A stretch of 64,000 nucleotides of DNA, from positions 744,001-808,000 of the forward strand of contig DATMRW010000021.1 in the NCBI GenBank assembly GCA_035565775.1. Reading direction: 5' to 3'. Positions 44,697 to 53,732 of the stretch are shown in pieces (within the stretch, counting starts at the first letter, position 1; every line of letters starts with the position of its first letter). The stretch is from PRO6 sp035565775. GTDB taxonomy: Bacteria; Pseudomonadota; Alphaproteobacteria; Rhizobiales; Xanthobacteraceae. The notes beneath the pieces were generated by a model. That model saw only the letters and a list, made by a program, of their open reading frames with translations, did no database searches and had not been told where the DNA came from. Both the position numbers and the translations under genes were made by a program.

Positions 44697-45905
44697 ATGC
44701 GTGATGTTTTCATTTGCGATGCCGTTCGCACCCCGATTGGCCGGTTCGGCGGCTCGCTGGCCAAGGTCCGGGCCGACGATCTGGCCGCCGTGCCGATCAA
44801 GGAACTGATGGCGCGCAACCCCAAGGTCGATTGGGGTACCGTCGATGAGGTCTATTACGGCAGCGCGAACCAGGCCGGTGAAGACAACCGCAACGTGGCG
44901 CGCATGGCGCTTTTGCTGGCGGGCCTGCCGGAAACCGTTCCCGGCCAGACCCTGAACCGCCTCTGCGCCTCTGGCCTCGACGCGGTTGGTGCCGCAGGCC
45001 GCGCGATCCGCGCTGGCGAAATCGACCTCGCCATTGCGGGCGGCGTCGAATCCATGACCCGCGCGCCGTTTGTGATGGGCAAGGCCCCGACCGCCTTCGC
45101 CCGCACCGCCGAGATTTTTGACACGACCATCGGCTGGCGCTTCATCAACCCTCTGATGAAGAAGCAGTATGGCGTCGAATCCATGCCGGAGACCGGCGAG
45201 AACGTCGCTCAGGACTTCCAGATCTCGCGCGCCGATCAGGATGCGTTCGCGCTTCGCTCGCAGCAGCGCGCCGGCGCCGCCATCGCCTCCGGCTTCTTCG
45301 CCGGCGAGATCACCCCGGTGACGATCCCCGGCGGCAAGGCCGGCCCGACGATCGTCGACAAGGACGAGCATCCGCGCCCGTCGACCTCGATGGACGACCT
45401 CGCCAAGCTGAAGCCGATCGTGCGCGAGAACGGCACCGTGACCGCCGGCAACGCCTCGGGCGTCAATGATGGCGCGGCGGCGATCATCCTCGCCTCGGAA
45501 GAGGCCGTGAAGAAGCACGGCCTGACCCCGCGCGGCCGCCTGCTCGGCCTCGCCTCGGCCGGCGTCGCCCCGCGCATCATGGGCATCGGCCCGGTGCCGG
45601 CGACCCAGAAGCTGATGGAGCGCCTCGGCCTCAAGATCACCGATTTCGATCTCATCGAATTAAACGAAGCCTTCGCTTCGCAGGGCATCGCCACGCTGCG
45701 CCAGCTCGGCGTCGCCGAGGACGCCGACTTCGTCAATCCGCATGGCGGCGCGATCGCCCTCGGCCATCCGCTCGGCATGAGCGGCGCCCGGCTTGCCCTC
45801 ACCGCCCTGCGCGGCCTTGAAGCGCGCGGCGGCAAACTCGCGCTGGCCACGATGTGCGTCGGCGTCGGACAGGGCGTTGCCGCAGCCATCGAAAAGCTGA
45901 ACTAA
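44697..45905 (+). CDS. pcaF: 3-oxoadipyl-CoA/acetyl-CoA acyltransferase (PcaF)
   Basis: Predicted 402-residue thiolase that cleaves 3-oxoadipyl-CoA to succinyl-CoA and acetyl-CoA, the last step of the beta-ketoadipate pathway. Nucleophile C90 lies in NRLCASGLDAVG. The GHPLGMSGAR histidine and a final cysteine in ATMCVGVGQG complete the active site. RDVFICDAVRTPIGRFGGSLAKVRADDLAAVPI is characteristic of PcaF/PaaJ. ATG 44697 follows AAGGAG. It is followed by pcaH after 60 bp, which supports the assignment over a general thiolase. Its paralogue phaA lies at 62.9 kb. Confidence 0.92.
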   Translation: MRDVFICDAVRTPIGRFGGSLAKVRADDLAAVPIKELMARNPKVDWGTVDEVYYGSANQAGEDNRNVARMALLLAGLPETVPGQTLNRLCASGLDAVGAAGRAIRAGEIDLAIAGGVESMTRAPFVMGKAPTAFARTAEIFDTTIGWRFINPLMKKQYGVESMPETGENVAQDFQISRADQDAFALRSQQRAGAAIASGFFAGEITPVTIPGGKAGPTIVDKDEHPRPSTSMDDLAKLKPIVRENGTVTAGNASGVNDGAAAIILASEEAVKKHGLTPRGRLLGLASAGVAPRIMGIGPVPATQKLMERLGLKITDFDLIELNEAFASQGIATLRQLGVAEDADFVNPHGGAIALGHPLGMSGARLALTALRGLEARGGKLALATMCVGVGQGVAAAIEKLN

Positions 45906-45965
45906 AACCTACGGGCGCAGCAGTGATAAACCTGCTGCGCCTTCCTCGAGGGGGAGGAGACCGAC

Positions 45966-46667
45966 ATGTCACTGATCTATCCACTTGAGAGCACTTCGGC
46001 CCACGGGCCGCGGCTCTTTCCGGACTACAAGAGCACCGTCAAACGCGCGCCGCAGAAGCCGCTCGTCATCCTGCGCCCATCGCTCTCAGAGCTGACCGGC
46101 CCGGTCTACGGCCATGAGGCGGTGCGCGAGAGCGACAACGACCTCACCATCCAGCACAGCGGCGAACCGCTCGGCGAGCGCATCATCGTTCACGGCCATG
46201 TCCGCGACGAGGACGGCCGCGGCGTTCCGCATGCCCTGCTGGAAATCTGGCAGGCCAATTCCTGCGGCCGCTACATCCACGTCAAGGATCAGCACCCCGC
46301 GCCGATCGATCCGAACTTCACCGGCGCCGGCCGCACCCAGACCGACGAGAACGGCTACTATCGCTTCGTCACCGTGAAGCCCGGCGCCTATCCGTGGGGC
46401 AACCACCACAACGCGTGGCGTCCCGCGCACATCCACTTCTCGGTGTTCGGCTACGCCTTCGTCTCGCGCCTCGTGACGCAGATGTATTTTCCGAACGACC
46501 CGCTGTTCGCCTTTGATCCGATCTTCAATCAGGTCACCGACGAAAAGGCGCGCTATCGCATGGTCTCGGCGTTCGATCTCGAAAACACCCAGCCCAACTG
46601 GGCGCTCTGCTATCGCTTCGACATTGTCCTGCGCGGCCGCGAAGCCACGCCGATGGAGACGACTTGA
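45966..46667 (+). CDS. pcaH: Protocatechuate 3,4-dioxygenase beta subunit
   Basis: Predicted 233-residue intradiol ring-cleavage subunit holding the Fe(III). Ligands Y103, Y142, H155 and H157 keep exactly the spacing of Tyr108/Tyr147/His160/His162 of the Pseudomonas beta subunit. It converts protocatechuate to 3-carboxymuconate with PcaG. A strong GGGGAGGAG site precedes the ATG. The stop overlaps the pcaG start (TGATG). Confidence 0.97.
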   Translation: MSLIYPLESTSAHGPRLFPDYKSTVKRAPQKPLVILRPSLSELTGPVYGHEAVRESDNDLTIQHSGEPLGERIIVHGHVRDEDGRGVPHALLEIWQANSCGRYIHVKDQHPAPIDPNFTGAGRTQTDENGYYRFVTVKPGAYPWGNHHNAWRPAHIHFSVFGYAFVSRLVTQMYFPNDPLFAFDPIFNQVTDEKARYRMVSAFDLENTQPNWALCYRFDIVLRGREATPMETT

Positions 46668-47263
46668 TGTCCGGCCTTACCCCTTCACAAACCGTCGGTC
46701 CGTTCTTCGCCTACGGGCTGACCCCGGACGGCGACTACGAGTGGAACGACGCCTTCACCAACAATCTGGTGACGCCGGACGCAGCTGGCGAGCGCATCCG
46801 CATCGCTGGCCAGGTGTTTGACGGCGACGGCGTGCCTGTGCCGGACTCGATGCTGGAAATCTGGCAGGCCGATGCTCAGGGCCGCTTCTCGGATCCGAAG
46901 GACAAGCGCGCGCTGCCCAACGCCAGCTTCCGCGGTTTCGGCCGCTGCGGTGCAAACAGCGAGGGCGGCTTCGCGTTCGACACCATCAAGCCCGGCATCG
47001 TGCCGGACCCGGACGGCAATCCGCAGGCGCCGCATATCCTGATGGCGATCTTCGCCCGCGGCATGACGCGGCACCTCTATACCCGGATCTACTTCGAGGA
47101 TGAGGGCGACAAGAACGCCACCGACTTTGCACTCGCTCTTGTGCCGGCGGATCGCCGCGGCACCCTGATCGCCAGGCGCGAGAAGGGCGTGGATGGCGTC
47201 GCGTACTATCGCTTCGACGTCCGTCTGCAGGGCGAGGGCGAGACGGTGTTCTTCGACATCTGA
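46667..47263 (+). CDS. pcaG: Protocatechuate 3,4-dioxygenase alpha subunit
   Basis: Predicted 198-residue alpha subunit, homologous to PcaH but without the iron ligands. The N-terminus MSGLTPSQTVGPFFAYGLTP is highly characteristic. ATG 46667 shares its A with the pcaH stop. A rho-independent terminator follows, ending the pcaF-pcaH-pcaG operon. Other pca genes (pcaC, B, D, Q) are not visible here. Confidence 0.97.
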   Translation: MSGLTPSQTVGPFFAYGLTPDGDYEWNDAFTNNLVTPDAAGERIRIAGQVFDGDGVPVPDSMLEIWQADAQGRFSDPKDKRALPNASFRGFGRCGANSEGGFAFDTIKPGIVPDPDGNPQAPHILMAIFARGMTRHLYTRIYFEDEGDKNATDFALALVPADRRGTLIARREKGVDGVAYYRFDVRLQGEGETVFFDI

Positions 47264-47295
47264 TCGCAAGGCGCAGCCCGCGCCAACCTGATCGA

Positions 47296-47330
47296 CGCCG
47301 CCCGGGGCAAGCCTCGGGCGGCGTTTTTCT
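47296..47330 (+). terminator. Terminator of the pcaFHG operon
   Basis: 9-bp stem CGCCGCCCG / CGGGCGGCG with a 10-nt loop, followed by TTTTTCTTT; 33 bp after the pcaG stop. Confidence 0.9.
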
Positions 47331-47355
47331 TTGCCGATTTTTGTTGCCGAAGAGG

Positions 47356-48912
47356 CTACTCGAGCACGGCGGGGTGCTCGGCCTTCGCTGCGTTCAGCGA
47401 CGCCTTCGTCGATCCCAGCATGATCGCGAGCGGAATGGCGCAGACGGTGATCAGCGCAACCAGCTCGAAGTCGTGCGAGAAGGCGATGATCTGCGCCTGG
47501 GCAGTGACGATCATGTCCATCAGGGCGCGGCCGGCATCGGTGTTCATGTTGATGATGCTGGTGACGTTCGGCATCTTCAGCGCGTCGTTGAACGGCGTGA
47601 TGTGCTCGACGAGGATCGCGTGGGTGCGCCGCGTGCCCTGCGTCAGCTCCGCGATCACGATCGATATGCCGATGGAGCTGGCGACGTTTCGTACCAGCGT
47701 CAGCATCGCAGTGCCATCGGTGCGCAAATGATTGGGCAGCGTGAGAAAAGCGGCCGTGGTCAGCGGCACGAACACGAGGCCGAGACCGAAGCCCTGAATG
47801 ATGCTGTTGATCACGATGGTTTTCGGCGGAATGTCGGCGGTCCACAGCGTCATGTCGTAGAGCGTGACCGCAATCAGCAGAAGGCCGCAGACAATCAGAA
47901 CCCGGGCCTCGATGTATTTGAGAAGCCGCCCGACCAGCATCATCGCCACCAGCGTGCCGCCGCCACGCGTCGCCAGCAACAGGCCCGCGGTCATGATCGG
48001 ATAGCCGTAGGCGCTCTGGAACAGCGGCGAGGCCAGCGCCATGGTACTGAACAGCACGACGCCGATCACCACCATGAACAGGCAGGCCGTGGCGAAATTC
48101 TTGTCCTTGAAGATTGCGAACTGGATGAACGGCCGATCGGTAGTCAGCGAGTGGGCGAAGAAGTAGTAGAAGCCGGCGGCGCTCACCGCGAATTCGAGCA
48201 CGATCTCGAACGAATCGAACCAGCCGAGCTGCTCGCCGCGATCGAGCGCCAATTGCAGCGCGCCGATGCCGACCGCCAGTGCCGTGAAGCCGAACCAATC
48301 GAACTTCAATTTGTCATCGGGAGTCGTCTCATCCATGAAGACGATGAGGCCCATGACCGTGATCGCGCCGAACGGCAGGTTGACGAAAAACACCCAGTGC
48401 CAGGAATAGCTCTCGGTCAGCCACGCGCCGAGCCACGGTCCCATGATCGGGCCCATCATCACGCCCATGCCCCAGATCGACATCGCCTTGGCGCGCTCCT
48501 GCAGCGAATAGCTATCGAGCATCACCGCCTGCGACAGCGGCACCAGCGCCGCGCCGAACATGCCCTGCAACAGACGAAACAGCACGATCTGGGTGACGTT
48601 CTGCGCCAGCCCGCACAGCACCGAGGCGACCGTGAAGCCCGCCGCGCAGACGATGAACACGCGCTTGCGGCCGAAGCGGTTGGCGATCCAGCCGACCGGC
48701 GCGGTCATGATCGCAGCGGCGACGATATACGAGGTCAGCACCCAGTTGACCTGCTCCTGCGACGCCGAGAGGCTGCCCTGCATGTAGGGCAGCGCGACGT
48801 TGGCGATCGTCGTATCGAGCGCCTGCATGATCGTTGCCGTCATGGCGCAGATCGTCACCATGTTCCGGCGAAGGCCGGGAACGGCTGATGGAGGAGCAGC
48901 TGCGGCGCTCAT
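47356..48912 (-). CDS. emrB: DHA2-type MFS multidrug transporter (EmrB)
   Basis: Predicted 518-residue inner-membrane transporter of the 14-helix DHA2 family. The motifs LDTTIANVALPYMQG and GWIANRFGRKRVF are the classic EmrB signatures. It works with an EmrA-type periplasmic adaptor and an outer-membrane TolC protein to expel drugs. It lies 22 bp after the emrA stop (48935) on the minus strand. ATG 48912 is chosen; the frame continues to 48963. Transcribed last in marR-emrA-emrB. Confidence 0.94.
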   Translation of the reverse strand: MSAAAAPPSAVPGLRRNMVTICAMTATIMQALDTTIANVALPYMQGSLSASQEQVNWVLTSYIVAAAIMTAPVGWIANRFGRKRVFIVCAAGFTVASVLCGLAQNVTQIVLFRLLQGMFGAALVPLSQAVMLDSYSLQERAKAMSIWGMGVMMGPIMGPWLGAWLTESYSWHWVFFVNLPFGAITVMGLIVFMDETTPDDKLKFDWFGFTALAVGIGALQLALDRGEQLGWFDSFEIVLEFAVSAAGFYYFFAHSLTTDRPFIQFAIFKDKNFATACLFMVVIGVVLFSTMALASPLFQSAYGYPIMTAGLLLATRGGGTLVAMMLVGRLLKYIEARVLIVCGLLLIAVTLYDMTLWTADIPPKTIVINSIIQGFGLGLVFVPLTTAAFLTLPNHLRTDGTAMLTLVRNVASSIGISIVIAELTQGTRRTHAILVEHITPFNDALKMPNVTSIINMNTDAGRALMDMIVTAQAQIIAFSHDFELVALITVCAIPLAIMLGSTKASLNAAKAEHPAVLE

Positions 48913-48934
48913 GACTGGCTCTGTCCGCCCCTGC

Positions 48935-50092
48935 TCAATTCTTCTCCGCTCGCGCGCGGGCAAGGCCGAGGAGGCCCAGCAGCGTGCGGCGGTGATGGGT
49001 ATCGATCGACACTTCGGAGCTCATGCCGGCCTTGAGCTTGCGCACTTCGGGATCGTTGGCGTCAAAGTAGATGCGGATCGGCACGCGCTGCACGATCTTT
49101 ACGAAGTTGCCGGTCGCGTTCTGCGGCGGCAGGATCGCGAACTGCGCGCCTGTGCCGGGGCTGAGCGAGCCGACTGTTCCCTTGAACACGTGATCCGGGA
49201 AGGCGTCGACCGTCAGCGTCACCGACTGGCCGGGCTTGAGATAGGTGAAATCCGATTCCTTAGGATTGGCATCGACCCACGGGTTGAAGACGTCGATGAT
49301 GCTGAACAGCGGTGTGCCGGCCGAGACGAACCGGCCGATCTGGATGTTGTCGACCTGGGTGGCGACGCCGTTCATCGGCGCGCGCACCTCGCTGTGGTCG
49401 AGATCGCGCTGGGCCTGATCGGCTGCGGCCTTCGCCTGCAGATAGGGCGGATACTGATCCAGCGGCAGATCGACATTGCCGAGCAACTGGTTGCGGGTGT
49501 TGGCCTGCTGCTGGCGGAGTTGCTCGAGCTGGTTCTTCGCCGTCACCAGCAGGGCGACGCTCGCATCCAGATCGAACTGGGAGCCTGAGCGATTTTCGAC
49601 CAGCGCCTTCTTGCGGTCGACGTCGCGCTGCCGAATCTCGACCGATTGCTCCATGAGCTCGATCTGGCGCGACAGGATCGCATCGTTCGACTTTAAGTTG
49701 GCGAATTCGGTCTGGGCCTGCGTCTGCCTGGCCTTGGCCTGAACAAGCGCGAGGCGGAACGGCACCGGATCGATCTCGAACATCACGTCGCCGGCTTTGA
49801 CCTCCTGGCCTTCCCGGACGACGACCTTACTGATCTTGCCGGAAATATCCGGCGTCACCAGCACCTTCTGCGCGCCGACATAAGCGTTGTCGGTGGTCAC
49901 ATAGCGACCGCCGCTCAGGTAGAGACCGACGCTTACGAGCGCCGCCACGAGCGGCAGCACCACGAGAAGCAGCACGCGCCGATAGCGGCGCAGGCCGGCC
50001 ATCAGACCGCGCTTTTTCGAAGTCAGGGGCGCCCCTCCGTCGGGCGTCGTGACCTTCTGCTCGGCGGGAAACTTCAGGATCGGCTCAGCCAT
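48935..50092 (-). CDS. emrA: HlyD family efflux adaptor (EmrA)
   Basis: Predicted 385-residue membrane fusion protein. One N-terminal transmembrane helix is at about 37-60, followed by a biotinyl-lipoyl half (RYVTTDNAYVGAQKVLVTPDISGKISKV), a long coiled-coil hairpin (about 120-210, rich in Q and A) and the second lipoyl/beta-barrel half (APMNGVATQVDNIQIGRFVSAGTPL). ATG 50092 follows AGGAAA and overlaps the marR stop by 8 bp. Confidence 0.94.
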   Translation of the reverse strand: MAEPILKFPAEQKVTTPDGGAPLTSKKRGLMAGLRRYRRVLLLVVLPLVAALVSVGLYLSGGRYVTTDNAYVGAQKVLVTPDISGKISKVVVREGQEVKAGDVMFEIDPVPFRLALVQAKARQTQAQTEFANLKSNDAILSRQIELMEQSVEIRQRDVDRKKALVENRSGSQFDLDASVALLVTAKNQLEQLRQQQANTRNQLLGNVDLPLDQYPPYLQAKAAADQAQRDLDHSEVRAPMNGVATQVDNIQIGRFVSAGTPLFSIIDVFNPWVDANPKESDFTYLKPGQSVTLTVDAFPDHVFKGTVGSLSPGTGAQFAILPPQNATGNFVKIVQRVPIRIYFDANDPEVRKLKAGMSSEVSIDTHHRRTLLGLLGLARARAEKN

Positions 50093-50564
50093 TTGCAATT
50101 TCCTTTGTGCGCTCGGAACTGCCATAGGCTTGTATGGCTTTGCGCACATTTTCTTTGATGTGATCAAGCTGAGCGACCAGCTTTTGCGCGTCGTCCGGCG
50201 GCAGGCCGTCGAGGGCCATGCTGACGATTTCGGACCGCCGCTTCGCCAATTCCGCCAGAATGGGCTGCGCGGCGGGCAACAGATAAAGGCGGTTGGCGCG
50301 GCGATCGTGTGCGTCCGGCCGGCGTTCGATCAAACCGGCCTCGCAAAGACGATCGATCAGCCGGGTCAGCGAGATCGGCTGGATATCCATCATCTCGGCG
50401 AGTTCGGCCTGCTTTAAGCCTTCGCTACGCGCAAGCTTGGCCAGCACCGCCCACTGCGCGCGCGTGGTTCCGTACTGCGCAGCCTCTTTATCCGCGTAAA
50501 GCCGGATCACGCGCTGCAATTCAAACAGGGCAAACAGAAAATCGGTCTCGGGCTGCTCGGTCAC
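50085..50564 (-). CDS. MarR family transcriptional regulator
   Basis: Predicted 159-residue winged-helix repressor. The helix-turn-helix reads LKQAELAEMMDIQPISLTRLIDRLCEAGLIERRPDAHDRRANRLYL, with the MarR D..R wing motif. The start is GTG 50564, set by AGGAGG at 6 bp; no ATG fits. It leads the efflux operon and overlaps emrA. An 18-bp palindrome lies 24 bp upstream, so autorepression relieved by a drug-like ligand is likely. Confidence 0.92.
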   Translation of the reverse strand: MTEQPETDFLFALFELQRVIRLYADKEAAQYGTTRAQWAVLAKLARSEGLKQAELAEMMDIQPISLTRLIDRLCEAGLIERRPDAHDRRANRLYLLPAAQPILAELAKRRSEIVSMALDGLPPDDAQKLVAQLDHIKENVRKAIQAYGSSERTKEIANG

Positions 50565-50587
50565 GACACGCCTCCTAAGGAGACACA

Positions 50588-50605
50588 TAATAAGCAAGCT
50601 TATTA
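50588..50605. promoter_or_regulatory. MarR operator candidate
   Basis: Perfect 8-bp inverted repeat TAATAAGC-AA-GCTTATTA, 24 bp before the marR start. AT-rich palindromes of this size are typical MarR-family sites and this one would cover the promoter or 5' end of the operon. Confidence 0.75.
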
Positions 50606-50873
50606 ATTCAGCGACCGCGATTTTCCGAAAGCCAGCCCCGCTAAAATCACATATCGGTCATTTTGCCGTTCGCTTCGGGGCAACTGGCGCAGCCGCCTCG
50701 CTTTACGGGACGATTGCATTATCTATTTGACAACTTAGGATGTTTTCGTCGATCGGAGGCTGGCACGCCGTCGCTGCAACCGAAACGATGGGCGCGAATG
50801 CCATATTGAGAATTCATCCTCGCCCGGAAGTCGGATAATCTGGGCAGAACCATTCCCGTGTGAGACGTTGCGC
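50606..50873. other. Divergent marR-zur intergenic region
   Basis: About 270 bp beyond the MarR site, serving as upstream region for both marR and zur. TTGAGA/GATAAT-like elements before zur are spaced 22 bp and so do not make a convincing promoter. I see no gene and no clear Zur box. Confidence 0.6.
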
Positions 50874-51371
50874 ATGGAACTGACCAAGCCATCCTTCCCG
50901 GAGCCGGGGCACGACCACGACCGCTGCACGGCGGCGGCGATCGGCCGCGCGGAAGAGGTCTGCCTGAGCCGGGGCCAGCGCTTCACCCCGATCCGGCGCG
51001 ATGTACTGAACGCCTTGCTCAGCAGCCATCGCCCGCTCGGCGCCTATGAGGTGATCGACAAGCTCGCGACCAAGGCGCGCCGCCCGGCGCCGATCACGGT
51101 CTACCGGGCGCTCGAATTTCTGCTCGAGCAGGGCCTCGTGCACCGCATCGAGAGCCGCAACGCATTCCTCGCCTGCGCGCACAATCACGACGCCACCTCC
51201 ACGGTCGGCTTCCTGATCTGCGAACATTGCGGCGCGGTCGGCGAAATTCCGACACCCGCGATTGCGCGAAAACTCGGCGAGGCAGCCGCGGAAACCGGTT
51301 TCGAGCCGCGGCTGTCGATGGTCGAGATCATCGGCACCTGCAGCCATTGCCGGAAATCCGGGAAATCCTGA
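50874..51371 (+). CDS. zur: Fur family regulator, Zur type
   Basis: Predicted 165-residue metal-dependent repressor. An N-terminal winged helix (RFTPIRRDVLNALL...ITVYRALEFLLEQGLVHRIESRNAFLACAH) is followed by a dimerisation domain with two zinc-binding pairs, C116-x2-C119 and C156-x2-C159. The LVHRIESRNAFLACAHN segment resembles Zur rather than Fur. The znuABC genes it would regulate are not in this window. ATG 50874 is chosen over TTG 50868. A His-rich region (GHDHD) sits near the N-terminus. Confidence 0.85.
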   Translation: MELTKPSFPEPGHDHDRCTAAAIGRAEEVCLSRGQRFTPIRRDVLNALLSSHRPLGAYEVIDKLATKARRPAPITVYRALEFLLEQGLVHRIESRNAFLACAHNHDATSTVGFLICEHCGAVGEIPTPAIARKLGEAAAETGFEPRLSMVEIIGTCSHCRKSGKS

Positions 51372-51493
51372 CCTTTCCGTAACACCTTTCGTCTATCCAC
51401 ATCCGCACCCGCGTCATCCGGCGCGGCCCCGCCACCCCTGACCAGCCTTGTCGTCAGGCCCCTCCCAGCACCCTTGCGGGCGATTGGAGTTTC

Positions 51494-52402
51494 ATGGCGA
51501 GATCAATCCCCTATCTGTCGCAGAACGAGCGTGCGCTTGGTCCGGGCGCGATCGCGCTCATCCTCTTCATGTGCCTGAGCTGGGGGCTCAATCAGGTCGC
51601 GATCAAGCTGGTGCTGCCGGAAATCCCACCGCTGATGCAGGGCGCAATCCGCTCAAGCTGCGGGCTGCTGGTGATCGTGCTGGTGGCATGGTGGCGCGGC
51701 ATCAAACTGTTCGAGCGCGACGGCACGCTCCGCGATGGCCTCTTCATCGGGTTCGTATTCGGCTGCGAATTCCTGCTGATCTATCCCGGCCTTGCCCTGA
51801 CCACGGCCTCGCGGGCGGTGGTGTTTCTCTACACTGCGCCGTTTTTCATGGCGTTCGGGTCCTATCGCTTTCTCGGCGAGCGCCTGACCCGAATCCAGTG
51901 GAGCGGGCTCGCCCTGTCCTTCGCCGGCGTCGCCCTCGCAATCGGGGTTCCGCAGCCGGATGTCGACGCCAGGGTGCTGATCGGCGATCTGATGATGGTC
52001 GGCGGCGGCGTGTGCTGGGCAACCACCGTGCTCCTGATCAAGACCACCAGCCTGCGGAACATTTCCGCCGAAAAAGGGCTTGGCTATCAGCTGGCGGGCT
52101 CTATACCGCTTCTCGCCATCGGTTCCTGGCTGATGGGTGAGGTGCTGGCCGGAATCCCCGGAAAGCTGTCGGTCGCGCTGCTCGCCTACCAGTCGATCTG
52201 GGTCGTCGGCGGAACATTTTTGATTTGGTTCATGATGGTCAAAATCTATTCGCCGAGCAAATTGTCGGCTTTCACCTTCGTCACGCCTTTATTTGGCGTT
52301 GCTGCTGGCTATTTCATCCTGAACGAGCCGCTATCGATCGCCTTTGGCGGCGCAGCCGTTCTGGTTGCAGCCGGTCTCTACCTCGTCAACCGGCCCGCCT
52401 GA
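51494..52402 (+). CDS. DMT (EamA) family permease
   Basis: Predicted 302-residue membrane protein with ten hydrophobic segments and two EamA repeats (about 18-150 and 165-298). CLSWGLNQVAIKLVLPEIPP is the typical first-repeat motif. Metabolite or drug exporter; substrate unknown. GGAG precedes the ATG. It is followed by ispG after 46 bp on the same strand. Confidence 0.9.
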   Translation: MARSIPYLSQNERALGPGAIALILFMCLSWGLNQVAIKLVLPEIPPLMQGAIRSSCGLLVIVLVAWWRGIKLFERDGTLRDGLFIGFVFGCEFLLIYPGLALTTASRAVVFLYTAPFFMAFGSYRFLGERLTRIQWSGLALSFAGVALAIGVPQPDVDARVLIGDLMMVGGGVCWATTVLLIKTTSLRNISAEKGLGYQLAGSIPLLAIGSWLMGEVLAGIPGKLSVALLAYQSIWVVGGTFLIWFMMVKIYSPSKLSAFTFVTPLFGVAAGYFILNEPLSIAFGGAAVLVAAGLYLVNRPA

Positions 52403-52448
52403 CTGGGCCATTGAAGACTGTCACAGAAACCTGATAATTGAGATCCTC

Positions 52449-53720
52449 ATGAACAAGGTTGAAGAGCCGTCCCGGCTGGACATCGCGGGGCCCCAGGCCC
52501 GTAAAGTCACCACGCGCGTGATGGTCGGAAACGTCGCCGTCGGTGGCGGTGCGCCGATCGTCGTGCAGTCGATGACCAATACCGACACCGCCGACGTCGC
52601 AGGGACGGTCGAACAGGTCGCCGCCCTCGCCCGCGCCGGCTCAGAGCTGGTCCGCATCACCGTCGACCGCGATGAGGCCGCCGCTGCCGTGCCGCACATC
52701 CGCGACGGCCTGCGCAAGCGCGGCGTCACGGTGCCGCTGGTCGGCGACTTCCACTATATCGGCCACAAGCTTCTGGCGGATCATCCGGCCTGCGCCGAAG
52801 CCCTCGACAAGTACCGGATCAATCCGGGCAATGTCGGCTTCAAGGACAAGCGCGACAAGCAGTTCACCGACATCGTCGAGTTCGCGATCAAGTACGGCAA
52901 GCCGGTGCGCATCGGCGCCAACTGGGGCTCGCTCGATCAGGAACTGCTGACCCGCCTGATGGAGGAAAACGCGACTTCCGCCACGCCGCGCGACGCCCGC
53001 GCCGTCACCCGCGAGGCGATGGTGCAGTCGGCGCTGCTGTCGGCCGCGCGCGCCGAGGAGATCGGCCTGCCGCGCAACCGCATCATCCTCTCGGCCAAGG
53101 TCTCGGCGGTGCAGGACCTGATCGCGGTCTATCAGGATCTCGCCGCGCGCTCCGATTACGCCATCCATCTCGGCCTTACCGAGGCGGGCATGGGCTCGAA
53201 GGGCATCGTCGCATCGTCGGCCGCGCTCGGCATCCTGCTGCAGCAGGGCATCGGCGACACCATCCGCATCTCACTCACGCCGGAGCCGGGCGGCGACCGC
53301 ACGCTCGAGGTGCAGGTCGCGCAGGAATTGCTGCAGACCATGGGCTTCCGCACCTTCGTCCCATTAGTTGCGGCCTGCCCGGGCTGCGGCCGTACCACCT
53401 CGACCACCTTCCAGGAACTGGCGCGCAGCATTCAGGATTTCATCCGCGATGAAATGCCGAACTGGAAGACGCGTTATCCGGGCGTCGAGAGCCTCAACGT
53501 CGCGGTGATGGGCTGTATCGTCAACGGTCCCGGCGAATCCAAGCATGCCGACATCGGCATTTCCCTGCCGGGCACCGGCGAGGCGCCGGCCGCACCGGTT
53601 TTCGTCGACGGCAAGAAATTCCGCACCCTGCGCGGTCCGACCATCTCCGAAGACTTCAAGGCGCTGGTGATCGACTACATCGAGCAGCGCTACGGCAACG
53701 GCCGCACCGCGGCCGAGTAG
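52449..53720 (+). CDS. ispG: 4-hydroxy-3-methylbut-2-enyl-diphosphate synthase (IspG/GcpE)
   Basis: Predicted 423-residue 4Fe-4S enzyme of the MEP isoprenoid pathway. Two of the cluster-binding cysteines are in CPGCGRTT and the third is in GCIVNGPGE. The TIM-barrel domain starts RVMVGNVAVGGGAPIVVQSMTNTDT, a hallmark of the family. An earlier in-frame start at 52344 lies inside the upstream permease gene. It fits the polyprenyl synthetase at 56.7 kb as the same pathway but is not in an operon with it. Confidence 0.97.
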   Translation: MNKVEEPSRLDIAGPQARKVTTRVMVGNVAVGGGAPIVVQSMTNTDTADVAGTVEQVAALARAGSELVRITVDRDEAAAAVPHIRDGLRKRGVTVPLVGDFHYIGHKLLADHPACAEALDKYRINPGNVGFKDKRDKQFTDIVEFAIKYGKPVRIGANWGSLDQELLTRLMEENATSATPRDARAVTREAMVQSALLSAARAEEIGLPRNRIILSAKVSAVQDLIAVYQDLAARSDYAIHLGLTEAGMGSKGIVASSAALGILLQQGIGDTIRISLTPEPGGDRTLEVQVAQELLQTMGFRTFVPLVAACPGCGRTTSTTFQELARSIQDFIRDEMPNWKTRYPGVESLNVAVMGCIVNGPGESKHADIGISLPGTGEAPAAPVFVDGKKFRTLRGPTISEDFKALVIDYIEQRYGNGRTAAE

Positions 53721-53732
53721 CCCGACCTCCCG

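Noticed and set aside
47341..48888. 515-residue open frame antisense to emrB
   Set aside because: Low-complexity Arg/His/Gln composition; emrB is a full 14-helix transporter.
50806..50839. TTGAGA / GATAAT promoter for zur
   Set aside because: The spacer is 22 bp, too long for a sigma-70 promoter.
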